Below the pieces are notes generated by a model. That model did not search any database, was not told the DNA's origin, and saw only the letters and a list, made by a program, of their open reading frames with translations. From Theropithecus gelada (lineage: Eukaryota > Chordata > Mammalia > Primates > Cercopithecidae), in the NCBI RefSeq assembly GCF_003255815.1, contig NC_037668.1, forward strand, positions 69,063,445 to 69,127,444: a stretch of 64,000 nt of DNA, in the 5' to 3' direction. Each line of letters opens with the position of its first letter. The first letter of the stretch is position 1. Positions 44,350-55,039 of this stretch are shown here, piece by piece. The position numbers and the translations under genes are program-made.

Positions 44350-44490
44350 AAGCGTGTTCCCAGATGCAAAGCACTGTCACAGCCTGCAAACTACCCCATG
44401 AGGTAGGTATTATCCCCACTTTACAGAGAGGGAAACTGAGGCTCAGAGAGGGGAAGTGGAAGCATCCTGATTCGTACCAAGGGCATAGCC
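44350..44490 (-). mobile_element. MIR SINE
   Basis: CCACTTTACAGAGAGGGAAA and CTGAGGCTCAGAGAGGGG are reverse MIR core sequence. Confidence 0.8.
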
Positions 44491-44754
44491 CCGACACAAA
44501 CCCAGGACTGTCCCACCCAAACCCAGCTGGTCCTTGCCTGCTGTGCTGCTGCCTGTCTTTCTGAGTATGAAGGTTGGGCCTGGTGGGTCCAGAGCACGCA
44601 ACGCAGCAGAGGGCTTGTACTTAGTAGAGATTGACAAATGCTTATTCATCCCTTCCTTCAACTTCCTAAACCTATTCCCTCCAGAAACACCCCCTACCTT
44701 TCTCCTTTAGCCTGGCAGGCATGGGCTGGACACCTCATATAGTATTTTCATCAT

Positions 44755-44895
44755 TAACAGCATTTACTGAATCATGCCATGTGCCAGGCAGGAGCCATGC
44801 CCTTTTCACATGTGTCCTTGAACCCTGTGCAGTAGGTATCTTCATCAGCCTCCTTAACAGATATGGAAATGGAGGCTCACACAGATCAAGGAAAA
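44755..44895 (-). mobile_element. MIR SINE cut by an Alu
   Basis: CATGCCATGTGCCAGGCAGG and GATATGGAAATGGAGGCTCA are reverse MIR landmarks ending at the Alu poly-T. Confidence 0.6.
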
Positions 44896-44898
44896 GCT

Positions 44899-45207
44899 TT
44901 TTTTTTTTTTTTTTTTTTTTTTTTGAGATGGAGTCTTACTTTGTCACCCAGGTTGGAGTGCAGTGGCATGATCTTGGCTCACTGCAACCTCTGCCTCCCC
45001 GGTTCAGGTGATTTTCCTGCCTCAGCTTCCCAAGTAGCTGAGATTACAGGCGCTCACCACCACGCCTGGTTAATTTTTGTATTTTTAGTAGAGACGGGGT
45101 TTTGCCATGTTGGCCAGGCTGGTCTCTAACTCCTGACCTCAAGTGATCCACTTGCCTTGGCCTCCCAAAGTGCTAGGATTACAGGCGTGAGCCACCATGC
45201 ATGGCCC
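44899..45207 (-). mobile_element. Alu SINE
   Basis: Full-length reverse-orientation Alu from a T26 tract to GCCACCATGCATGGCC. It interrupts a MIR fragment that precedes it. Confidence 0.9.
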
Positions 45208-45724
45208 ATTTTGTTAAGAGTTTGGCTGTGCACCCAGATGTGCAGAGGCATACATGAATGTGTGTGGGCTTACACATCGCGTGCACCATGGTGTGAGAGT
45301 GAGGCCAGGGCGGGAGCAGGCAGGATCCCCTGCCCTCCGCCAGTGACTGTGAGATGCTCCCACCAGCTCGCATCATTGGCTCCTCACAACAACTCCACTA
45401 CCTGATAATTCTTAGTCCCCCATTTTTGGAATGAGCAAACTGAGGGTTGAAAATGGGAAGAGACGGTAGGTAGTGCCAGGGCTGGTCCCGAGACCCAGTA
45501 GCAGTCTCTAGGTGCTGGTTCTTTCCAGAACCCCAAAGCTCAGCAAGGTGTGCCCTTTCCTTCCTGCCATCTTGGTGGTGCTGAGCGCTGGGGTGGGGTG
45601 CATTTCTCTGTCTCCACCACCTGCTACTTGGCGCTCCCCCTACCCCAGCTTCAGGGGAGCTAGGCCCACAAAAGCGCCTGTTGGCTCCACTGAGAAGCCC
45701 TTCCCCCTCACCCACGGGGTCCAG

Positions 45725-45870
45725 GGCGGCTTTTACTGGGAAAATAATTAGAAATCTAATTCTTATTTCTCCCACTCTGCTAATTGTCTGTGGACAATTT
45801 GATTGTAACAGTCGTCACTGAAGCAGAAAAACCACCTTATTTCTGCCAGACATCCTCCCTGCAATTAACA
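45725..45870. promoter_or_regulatory. Dense TAAT cluster, candidate enhancer
   Basis: AAAATAATTAG, TCTAATTC, GCTAATTG, GACAATTTGATTG and GCAATTAAC occur within 145 bases without any recognisable repeat. Confidence 0.4.
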
Positions 45871-47300
45871 CCAGCAACTGCCTCACTCTCTTCTCACCTG
45901 CAGAGACCCAGGGCCCTGAGGTGTCCTCACCTTTCTGCCTCGCAGCTCTGTTGAGCACATCTGGGGACCAGGTGTAGCCACAGGGTGGGGGGCAGGGGCA
46001 GGGGCAGGGGTGGGTGTCCAGGGACCAAGAGTCAAGACGACAGAAAGAGACAGAGAAAGATTGAGAGAAGATGAATAAATATGAATATTTGAGCATTTGG
46101 ATAAAAGAAAGAGAGATGGAGGCCTAGGCCCAGGGGAAGACAGAGAGCACTGGGCCAGACCCAGGTCAAGAGAGATGGGGGGAGGGAAGGCAAAGGAGCG
46201 AAGAAAGTGCCCAGTAGGGGCCAGGGTGACAGGGCAGGAGCCAGGGCCGGAGCCCAGACCGTCCCTCTGCCAAGGCAGGGGACACACCTCCGAGATAAAA
46301 CCAGACAGTGTGTTTAGGAGCTGGCTGTGGAGGGCTCCCCAGAGAGCCCAGCCCCCTGTGGGATGTGGCTGATTAGGAAAGGAAGGAGCTCTGGAGGAGG
46401 GGATGGGGCACGCAGGCGATGGGGGGATGGGAAGGGGGAGGGATCGGGGCCCAGACAGGACTACGAATGGCAAGGGCACTGAGAATGAAACAGCACAATC
46501 CTGGACTGACCTGTTGATCAAACCTGTGAGGCTCCACTCTGCGGCCGCCACCACCCTTCCCTCCCTGGGAGCACAGCCCCTCTGGGGAGAGGGTGGTGGG
46601 TGCCCTCCACTGTTATGACCCCACTGTTACTCCTCACACAACATATCTTCAGGGCCCCCAGCCCCATCCCAGTCCCGCACTCTGCCTCATATCTCCCCTC
46701 CTGGCTGGACTCTGGCAGGGGGTCCCACATGGGTTGATTCTTCCCTCTTAGGACACAGGGCAGGCTGAGAGCTCAGTGGTCCCCTCAGCCTCTGCTGAAG
46801 CCTGGTGCAGAGGGCAGGAGAGCGCCTGCTGACTGCATTGGCACCAACCCGGGCACACTAATGCCTGCTGCTCTCAGATGCCTGGCTCAAGGCATCTGCC
46901 CCAGGGCACCTGCAGGTGCCTGTGGGATGACTTGTTGCATGTTCTGTGAAGGGGGCAGGTGTGGGCAGCTCAGCTCAGCCCATGAGGAGCCCTGAGCAGT
47001 GTCCCCGGCCTTCACCCCAGGGCTGCCCATGCCTGATGAGGGCTCTGACCCAGCCTTTTCTCCCTTAGCTCAGAGTCTAGTGGGCAGAGTGGAGGGGGAG
47101 TGTGGGGGCTGGCAGCTAAGTGGAGGGACGTGGGGCCTGCAGAGGGGTGGGGGAGTGAGAGAAAGAGAAAGGGGAGCTTCATCCCAGAGCCGTCTCTGTC
47201 TCTTCTTCCCTCTGTCGGCTCTCAGCCCTCCCCACTCCCCGCTCCCAGTCTTGTCAGGGGAGGATGGGGGTGCCGGGGGCTCCTGTCAGTCTGGAGCTGG
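45870..47300. other. Unassigned purine- and C-rich non-coding stretch
   Basis: Mostly GA-rich sequence on the + strand (46,030-46,490) with no recognisable repeat family or exon. A long open frame on the complement is explained by pyrimidine bias. Confidence 0.5.
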
Positions 47301-47310
47301 AGAGCTCCCC

Positions 47311-47340
47311 GGGCTTCATTAACATGCAAATTAGCAAGTT
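47311..47340 (+). promoter_or_regulatory. Octamer motif with SOX-like half site
   Basis: A perfect ATGCAAAT octamer lies at 47,324-47,331 in the context CATTAACATGCAAATTAG. Its upstream CATTAAC resembles the SOX half of SOX-OCT composite sites, with differences. Confidence 0.4.
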
Positions 47341-47386
47341 CTGACTGGCTGTGGCAGCGACAGGCAGCCACCCCTCCCAGTCCCAG

Positions 47387-47388
<2 letters not shown>

Positions 47389-47432
<44 letters not shown>
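47389..47432 (+). repeat. (GT)22 microsatellite
   Basis: An uninterrupted GT dinucleotide run of about 44 bases, expected to be length-polymorphic. Confidence 0.95.
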
Positions 47433-47433
<1 letters not shown>

Positions 47434-47515
47434 TCCTCTGCGGCAGGGCTGGATGGAAGTGGGGGAGCAGCTCTCATTGCCCTGGTCTCCACAGACAGCA
47501 GTGCATGTGTGTCTA

Positions 47516-47840
47516 GCACACACACACATACTTATACACACATACCTACAGAAAAACACACACGTAATACACAGCCACATACAGTCACACATCACACAGT
47601 CTTACGGACACTCATGGACATGCAGTTACACATATAGCATCACACATGCAACTTCACACACAGTGGTCACACCCTAAACTGTCTCAAACAGGCATACCCT
47701 TTCCAAACTCACACTATTTCACACCCTTGCCACAGCCCTGCTGAGGGACAAACCCACAAACACACCACCCCCCCACACGGCCACACACATACACACATAA
47801 TCTCAATCACGCAAAATCACACACAGGCACAATCCAGGGA
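47516..47840 (+). repeat. Degenerate CA-rich tract
   Basis: CACACACACATAC then many CACAC, ACACAT and TCACAC words. It lies 83 bases after the (GT)22 run and is largely complementary to it in composition. Confidence 0.65.
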
Positions 47841-48124
47841 GAGAGTGGGGCCGAGGCTCCACACTCAGCCCCGGAGAGCAACTGCCTCCACCTGGATGTC
47901 CTCCATGCCCACCTCACCCACCTTCCCTCCACCTGAACTGGCCAAGATCAGCCTGTGTCTCCCCTGGTCAGCTCTCAAGGTTGAGTACTGTCTGGCTCTT
48001 CTGCCTGGACGCACCCGGAACTCCCTCACCTGGTCCACTTGCACTGTCTTCCAGCCATCACCTCTCCTGGCTGCCAGCCCTGACCCTGTATCCATGTGGC
48101 TGGGCCCCTACTCTGGCTGCTCAG

Positions 48125-48310
48125 GCTTCCCTTGAGAGTGGCCCTGGTCACACTGCATTGAAATTGCCTGTTGATGTGTCTGCCTCCATCAGGATGGGAG
48201 CTCCAGGAGGACAGGGCCGGCGTCAGTCAGTCTTGTTTATGGCTCTGTCCCAGCGCTCAGCTCACTCTGACCTGTCCGTGCTGTTTCCGCAGCAGATGGA
48301 GTGGGGGCCA
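48125..48310 (+). mobile_element. LINE L2 fragment
   Basis: Contains GATGGGAGCTCCAGGAGGAC and GGCTCTGTCCCAGCGCTC, matching the L2 3' region with divergence. Confidence 0.4.
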
Positions 48311-48324
48311 GCAGCGTTAACAAC

Positions 48325-48505
48325 GGGAATGGCTAAGACTTTTACATGGCATTTGCTCTGTGCTGGGCCATATACACAACAACCCTATAAGAGAGTTTCT
48401 ACTATTCTCCACCCCATTGTCAGAGTCAAGGAAACTAAGGCACAGAGGGCTTAAGGTGCCTGAGCAAGATCACCCAGCCAGATAACGGGTCTGAACTCTA
48501 GTTGC
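48325..48505 (-). mobile_element. MIR SINE
   Basis: TCAAGGAAACTAAGGCACAG and AGCAAGATCACCCAGCCAG match the reverse MIR. Confidence 0.75.
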
Positions 48506-48824
48506 CCAGCTCAGAATAGCCCTGCACATGCTCTTCCCAGGACACTCGCCAGAGATGTGGGGTGTTGAGGGCGGTCACAGGGGGCCGGAAATATTTGTTG
48601 GAGAGGGGAAGAGCAGCAGGAGGAGATCTCAGTTCTTAGGAATAGATGGGGGACACTAGATCTCTGAGAGGAAGGTCTGTGCTCACTCACCACCTGCATG
48701 GAGGCCCTGGGCCATGGGGTCCTGGGACATGAGGGTTGGGGAGATCGAGCAGGACACCCATTTTAGAGAGGGGTTGACTGAGGCCAGAGAGGTCCTAAAT
48801 CACACTTGCCTCCCATTTCTCTAA

Positions 48825-48955
48825 TATCTGCTAAAGTGTGCCAAGCACACTTGTTTATCTACTTTAACCCTCGAGACAGCCCAGTGAGATTTGGCACTAT
48901 AGTTAGCTCCATTTTACAGGTCAGAAAAGTGAGGCTCCATGTATCTCTGTATGCT
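48825..48955 (-). mobile_element. MIR SINE fragment
   Basis: GCTCCATTTTACAGGTCAGA and AAAGTGAGGCTCCATG follow the reverse MIR. Confidence 0.65.
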
Positions 48956-48999
48956 CAAGGTTGGTGTAGATACCTGTGGTTTTGTCTACAGGGAACCAT

Positions 49000-49119
49000 C
49001 TTCAACCCATGTTAACCCTGATTTTTGAATGGGAGCTGCCATCTTTTACAGAGCCCACCCTCCTGGGCAATGTTGATTGGCTCAGTGAAGGACACATGAT
49101 TCACACTGGGCCAATCAGA
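49000..49119 (+). mobile_element. Unclassified old interspersed repeat
   Basis: TTGATTGGCTCAGTGAAGG and CACTGGGCCAATCAGAAGCC resemble an LTR-type repeat. It resumes after the Alu at 49,445. No family is assigned. Confidence 0.3.
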
Positions 49120-49444
49120 AGCCCTGGCTTGAGTTTTATTTTAGTGTTTTTTTTTTTAGACAGAGTCTCACTAGGTCCCCCAGGCTGGAGTGTAGTGGTG
49201 CCTTCTCAGCTCACTGCAAGCTCCGCCTCCTGGGTTCAAGCAATTCTCCCACCTCAGCCTCCCAAGTAGCTGGGATTACAGGCATGTGCCACTGTGCCCG
49301 ACTAATTTTTGTATTTTTAGTAGAGACACTGTTTTGCCATGTTGGCCAGGCTGGTCTCCACCTCCTGTGATCTGCCTGCCTCGGTCTCCCAAAGCGTTGG
49401 GATTACAGACGTGAACCACTGCACCCAGCCCTGGCTTGAGTTTT
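49120..49444 (-). mobile_element. Alu SINE with 18-bp target-site duplication
   Basis: Reverse-orientation Alu bounded by AGCCCTGGCTTGAGTTTT at 49,120-49,137 and 49,427-49,444, identical at all 18 positions. Confidence 0.9.
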
Positions 49445-49859
49445 GAATTTAGGGCCAAGGCCAGCCTCTGGAGTTTTCAGCAGCCTGGATACTCCTCTGC
49501 GGTAGGAAAAGGGAAACGCAAACACGCTGAGAGCAAGGGAGGGAGGTCCAGCTATCCCCTGCCTGTACTGGGGCACCTTAGGGTGCTTCAGCACACGTTT
49601 TGTTTACTGGGCAGTCTCCCAACTAGCTCCACCTTCCCACATCTCTCCCCCACCCCTCCTTGTCATTCCTCTGCTTTTCTAGGGCCCCACACTTACCCAG
49701 TGGGCTCACAACAAGTGTCCTAGGGTGCTGAAGAGGGGCAGGAGGGGGCTCTGCCCATTGGATAATCCCAGTGGGCACTGAGCCAGGATTCAGGGCACAG
49801 ACCACCTCTGTCCTGCTGGATGACTGGCGAATAGCCAGCTTCAGTCACTGAGTGGTCCT

Positions 49860-49985
49860 CATCCACACACTGCCCAAGGCCCAGGCCCTTGTCTGCTTGT
49901 TCACTCTGCCCAGAATAGTGTCTGACATACAGTAGGCACTCACTGTCCATTTTTGCAATGAATGGAAGGATGGATGAATGAACGG
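49860..49985 (+). mobile_element. LINE L2 3' end
   Basis: GAATAGTGTCTGACATACAG and AGTAGGCACTCACTGTCC precede a decayed TGAA tail. Confidence 0.6.
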
Positions 49986-51069
49986 ACTGACATATGTCCC
50001 TGTCCCAGGCCCTGGCTGGGTCACAGAGCTCACTCAGCTGTGTGGAGTGAGCCTTGTCATTGGGCACACTTGGTTCCCATGTGGCTCCCTGGCTCTGGAA
50101 ACCCCTGGAGCTTGTGGGTGCAGCTCAGCAGGTGGTCCTCCCTCTGACCTGTCTGTTTCATCCCTTTCTTCACCTTCTTTCAAACTTTGGAGTCTTTTAT
50201 CCAGTCTAGAGTGCAGGGATGTGGAATCTGTGGGTAACACTCTCAATGCAAGCTGCATCCAACTTTCTTTTTTTCAGTCTTAACTTAGAAGAGTATCTTT
50301 TGAATGTAAAAGGCCAACAGTACACACTTTTGTTTCTTTTGTTCCATGCAGGAGTGACCCCAGTGTCACTGTGTATAGTGGAGCAGGCTATGAAATGCTC
50401 CCCCTGTGTTGTGTAATGTAGCAGGCTCAAGACTGATGGCCTTACATCCAAGGCTGGGAAAGACCCTTGGGGAGTAAGTAAAGTCGTTTGGTGAGAGTTG
50501 GTGGGAAAAAGAGTGGCCTATTAATTAATAACTCAAAATGTCATAAGGTCATATCAGCTATTGAGCTAGGGACTCCAACCTAGGGGTCCTGGCAACCCAG
50601 GACTTCCAGGCCGTCACAATTGCCTTTCTGAATTCCCCAGAGAGCATTCTTAGCAAATTTGACCATTTGCTTCTGAAGTTAGAATTGTCAGGGCTTTCTG
50701 AACGTGGCTGGATGCGTCCTGCCCTGTCGCCTGGGCCCTTATCTTTCCCAGATCCAGTGCGAGGCCCATGTAGGGCTCGGCTGTGACCTACCCTCCTGGT
50801 CTGAAGGCCGCTGTTAGGCCTGTCTCTTCTGTTCAGAGCTTTTTGAGCCAGGAGAGGATCCCAGGTCTCTAGAGAGAGAAGAAAGGTCCAGGCCTGCCTA
50901 TGGGCCAGAGTCCTGAGTATTCTTCGCGACTGGCCCCAAATTCCGCCGAGGTGGAGTGGAGGTGCTTGTGTTTCTGGCTCTGGTTCCTCAGCTTGGCAGC
51001 TGCCATGGACAGCTGGCACAGACAAGACAGAAGCCAGCATGGCCGGCACACCAGGGCAGCCCTCCTCAG

Positions 51070-51175
51070 CCCTGGAAGCAAAGGGTTAACAGGCTGGGGA
51101 AGGAGGGAGCAGCAGTCCTTTGGCTAAGGAGCCTTGTTAATTGATTCCCTCATTCCCATTTGTTCCTGCTAAAGA
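51070..51175. promoter_or_regulatory. Candidate element with GTTAAC and TTAATTGATT
   Basis: AGCAAAGGGTTAACAG (51,077-51,092), CCTTGTTAATTGATTCCC and CATTTGTTCC lie in repeat-free sequence. The first motif is identical over 16 bases to one upstream of FOXO6 exon 2. Confidence 0.35.
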
Positions 51176-51799
51176 GAGACAGATGAGAGGGAGCCCGCCA
51201 GGCCTGTCTTGGCACCCGGCAGCTTGGCTGGGCACAGCTGTGCTCATGGCTCTGGTGTCTCTGTGGGGGAGGGGCCGGTCGTAGCAGAGGTGAGGAGGTG
51301 GGGCAGTCCCATCGCAGACCCTGTGCCCCTCTGCTCACTTCCCTACAGGCAGAGATGATCTCAGAGCTCTTTGGAGAGAACAGATCTTTTACTTCACCTT
51401 GTGGCACCTCTTTGATCTTTCCGCCTGCGCTGTCACCACCATGGGCTGGGAGCCCAGCAGCCAACACCGGAGGCAGCTCCCTCACCATGGGCTTCTGATG
51501 GGACCCTGCCAGCCTGAGGCCCAGGCAAGGTTTCTGCCAGGAAAAGGGTCAGCTCTGGCCCATGCAGTTTAGTTCTGTGCCTTTGTGAGGCAGGCCAAGG
51601 TCCGTGTCACTGAACCTCACCATGGCTGCAGGCTCTGTCTGAGCCCCCTGGTCCTGACCTGCCTTAGACCCAACTTTTTATCTGTTCCTGCCTCGTCTTC
51701 ATCTCAGCCAAACTCACTGATGCCTATAAAATTGGGCTGTTTTGGATTGTGACAGACGAGAGCCTGCCAGCTTCCCCTGAGAGAATTAAGTTTGAATGT

Positions 51800-51935
51800 C
51801 ATGCTGTAGTCAAGCCTGAGACCCTGGGGTTCACATGTCTGCCACTCTCTAGATGCATAACTTGGGCAGGCCATTTTTACTTCTGTGAGTCTTGATTTTC
51901 TCACACGTAAATAGCAGTGATATTAGTACCTATCA
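51800..51935 (+). mobile_element. MIR SINE, first half (split by LTR)
   Basis: ACTTCTGTGAGTCTTGATTT and GATATTAGTACCTATCAG are forward MIR. The element resumes at 52,425. Confidence 0.65.
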
Positions 51936-52424
51936 GTGATAGATTGCAAAAGTGGCCACAATTCCCCATCCCTCCCTGAGTGCACCTCATGGCAGTAAAA
52001 TTTGGCAATTTCTCCCATCACCTTAAATCTGGCATGGTCTTGGACTTACTTTGGCCAACAGAATGTGGTGGAAGTGACAGAGCCAGTTCTGAGCCCAAGC
52101 CTAAAGAGGACTTGTATGCTTTCCTCCATTCTGTTGGAGCCCTGCCCAGCTGCTGTGTGAACAAGCATGGGCTATCCTGCTGGATGAAGAGAAACGTACA
52201 GCTCAGTCACCCTCAGCATGAAGATGTCAGCCAGCCAACCCCCAGAAGCACAGCCACTTAACTGACTAACAGCTGACTGCAGATGCATGAGTGACCCCAG
52301 CAAAGGCCAGAAGAAAAGCTCAGCTGAATTTCCGAACCATAGAATCATGAGCTTAGTAAGTGGTGGTTGTTTTAGCTATAAACATTAGGGTAATTTGTTA
52401 TGCAGCAAAAGCTAACTGATACAC
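51936..52424 (+). mobile_element. LTR (MaLR-like) inserted in MIR
   Basis: Begins TGATAGATTGCAAAAGTGGC and includes TTTGGCCAACAGAATGTGG, TTGTTATGCAGCAAAAGC and a terminal AACTGATACA. MIR sequence continues on both sides, so it is a clean insertion. Family assigned from memory, subfamily open. Confidence 0.6.
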
Positions 52425-52530
52425 TATTGCTAATCACTGTTGTGTGGATTAAATGAGAAAATACAGTAAAGGACTTAGCAAAGTGCCTGGCACAGAGCAG
52501 ATGATCAGAAAGTAGAGCTTCTATTACAGT
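52425..52530 (+). mobile_element. MIR SINE, second half (split by LTR)
   Basis: GTGTGGATTAAATGAGAAAA and AAAGTGCCTGGCACAGAGCA continue the forward MIR interrupted at 51,935. Confidence 0.65.
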
Positions 52531-52700
52531 TGCCCAGGGTAGAGTCATTGACCACAAATTAAAGCCTCTTGTATTTGAGACTGTTCTCTCATTAGCACTC
52601 AGAAGTTAAGAGACCTATCCCCTCCACACACTTTTGCAGCAGTAAGGAAAATAACAGATAACATTATTGAGCACTTACTAAGTGCCTGGCTCTCAGGCTC

Positions 52701-53034
52701 TGTAGCAGGTGTTTTTTTGTTTACGTTTTTGTTTTTTTTTTAGACAGGGTCTCACTGTCACCCAGGCTGGAGTGTAGTGGCATGATCATGACTCACTGCA
52801 GCCTCCATCTCCCAGGTTCAATTGATCCTCCCACCTCAGCCTCCCGGGTAGGTGGAACTACAGGTGAGCTTCATCACACTGAGATAATTTTTGTATTTTT
52901 TGTAGAGGGGGGTCTCATCATGTTGCCCAGGCTGGTCTTGAACTCTTGGGCTCAAGTGATCCTCCCACCTTGGCTTCCTAAAGTGTTGGGATTACAGGCA
53001 TGAGCCACTGCACCCAACCTGTAGCAGGTGTTTT
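52701..53034 (-). mobile_element. Alu SINE inserted in MIR
   Basis: Reverse-orientation Alu with 15-bp duplication TGTAGCAGGTGTTTT (52,701-52,715 and 53,020-53,034). It splits an older MIR element. Confidence 0.9.
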
Positions 53035-53118
53035 ATATACATTTTCTCATCTAATCTTCACTCAACCTTAAGAGACAGACAATCACATTTATATGTTATT
53101 TCATTTTGCACACCCGTC

Positions 53119-53257
53119 ATTTTATTTTTTATTTTTTATAGAGATGGGTTCTCACTGTGTTGCCCAGGCTGGTCTCAAACTCCTAGGGTCAAGCGATCCT
53201 CCCACCTTCGTCTCTCAAAGTGCTAGGATTACAGGTGTGAGCCATCATACCCGGCCA
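53119..53257 (-). mobile_element. Free left Alu monomer (FLAM-like)
   Basis: Only left-arm sequence is present: TTGCCCAGGCTGGTCTCAAA through GTGAGCCATCATACCCGGCC, starting from an A/T-rich tail. It may instead be a truncated Alu. Confidence 0.75.
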
Positions 53258-53849
53258 ACTCACCGTTTTAAACCCAAGCAAATGGAGGCTTGGAGATGTG
53301 AAATCTAACTTGCCCAAAGTTATACAGCTAGTGAGCCTAGCAAGACCCTTTCACTCTTCCGAAAGCAATGGACTATCCTTTACTTTTGTCTGCTTTGACA
53401 ATTCAACTCCAATCAGCAGGCATATCCTGGTAACCCCAGGCTCTGGGCATATCGGAGTTGTCCTCACACTTTCATCAGATGTTATAGTTAAGCTCAGTTA
53501 GATCCCCACCCCACCACCCCACCACCCTGCCACCCCACACCTGGATGCTGCTGAAGCTATATTCTTCTCTCTGACAGGACAATGTCTTTAATCCTCTGTT
53601 CTCACTGGATGCCTTTTGGGAGTCACAAACTCTTCTCTGGCTGCCCCTCCGGGACCTCCAAATGACAACTTACTGAGTTTTCCACCCTTTTGCAAACTTT
53701 TCCTTGTTCTCATGGTTTTGTTCCATCTCTCTAGTCAGAACATCAGCTGACACTCAAGGCATATAAGGAACACTAGGGACATTATCTGCTTAGCACCGTT
53801 CCCTTCTCTTGGGAATCACAGCCCATCCTAGCCCCTTCCAGCCCTGTGG

Positions 53850-54480
53850 TCATAGTTTGAGCTGCCAGGCTCTTACAGGAACCCCACTCCTGGCCACAGC
53901 TGATTGGCCCAAGAATGGCACATGGTTGAAGCCCCACCAATTAAAGTTCTCCAAATTTTTGGACTGGAAATGCAAGGGAATGTCTTTCTTTTATATCCTA
54001 TAATGATATACAAATTGAAAGGATGCCATTATGAATTTTTCCATATTTCCTCTTTCCTGTTTCAAAAGAATTTCATTGCTTTTGTGTCTGAATAGTTTTT
54101 AGATCAGTAAAAACTTTTTTTTTAAATATATGGATTTCTGGGGTAGTCTTTTCCCTCTTCACAAACTATACATTATCATATTTTTTCACATTTTTAGGCC
54201 AAAGGTGGCCAGATCAACCCTATTGAAGAGAAAAAAAAATTAAGATGAAATTTGATTCTGATTTTTAAAAAAATGTAAGGGACTGTGGCCGTGTGTCCTG
54301 GCTTGGGGAAGAAGCGGGTCTGCAGCTGGAAAGGATGAGCTGGTGTTGGAGAGACTCTAGAGGAGCTGCTCTCTGGGCCATTCCTGTGGGTTACTTCCGT
54401 GGATTCTGTGAGCCAGTAAATCCCTCTTCATGCCTATGGGAGGCTGAGTAGTGTTTCTGTCACTTACAAACCAAAATTCT
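53850..54480 (+). mobile_element. Probable MaLR LTR remnant (MLT1J/K-like)
   Basis: Contains CAGCTGATTGGCCCAAGAAT, GAGCCAGTAAATCCCTCTTC and a TTTCTGTCACTTACAAACC end similar to old MLT1 LTRs. The AT-rich middle (54,000-54,290) is too diverged to assign. Confidence 0.4.
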
Positions 54481-54660
54481 GATCGGGTTCCCTGCCATAC
54501 AGCCTTTCCATACATTTCTTCCAGAGTGGCCAGGACAACCCTCTGGAGAGTGAAGGGAAAGGGCAGGCAATGAATGTTTCTCCCCTGGAGACAGAAGTCC
54601 CATAGGCTTAAGTCCCATCTTTAAAGATGATTCACAAAATCACTCATGTTTCCCAATCTT

Positions 54661-55002
54661 AGAAGTAGGCACCAGGCCAGGCATGGTGGCTCACACCTCT
54701 AATCCCAGCACTTTGGGAGGCCGAGGCAGGAGGATTGCTTGCGCCTAAGTTCAAGACCAGCCTGAGCAATTTAGTGAAATCTTATCTCTACAAAAGAAAG
54801 ATAAAAATAAGGAAATCCAGGTATGGTGGTCTTAACTGTGGTCCCAGCTACTCAGCAGGTGGAGGTGAGAGAATTGCTTGAGCCTGGGAGGTCGAGGTTG
54901 AAGTGAACTGTGTTTCACCACTGCTGTGTTTGCCTGGGTGACACAACAACAAGACCCCGTCTCAAAAAAAAAAAAAAAAAGGAAAAAAGAAATAGGCACC
55001 AC
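54661..55002 (+). mobile_element. Forward Alu with target-site duplication
   Basis: GGCCAGGCATGGTGGCTCAC opens at 54,675. It ends in a long poly-A and is flanked by AGAAGTAGGCACCA (54,661-54,674) and AGAAATAGGCACCA (54,989-55,002). Confidence 0.9.
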
Positions 55003-55039
55003 CACCAATCAGAGACCCAGATGTCACTCTTTCCCCTTT

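Larger units (their letters stand above)
52655..53340 (-). mobile_element. MIR SINE dissected by Alu and FLAM
   Basis: Three MIR pieces (52,655-52,715, about 53,030-53,115 and 53,258-53,340) are in consistent reverse order around the Alu and the Alu monomer. Confidence 0.6.

Noticed and set aside
45883..46554. 223-codon minus-strand frame
   Set aside because: The complement of GA-rich sequence. It is Pro/Ser/Leu-rich low complexity with no recognisable domain.
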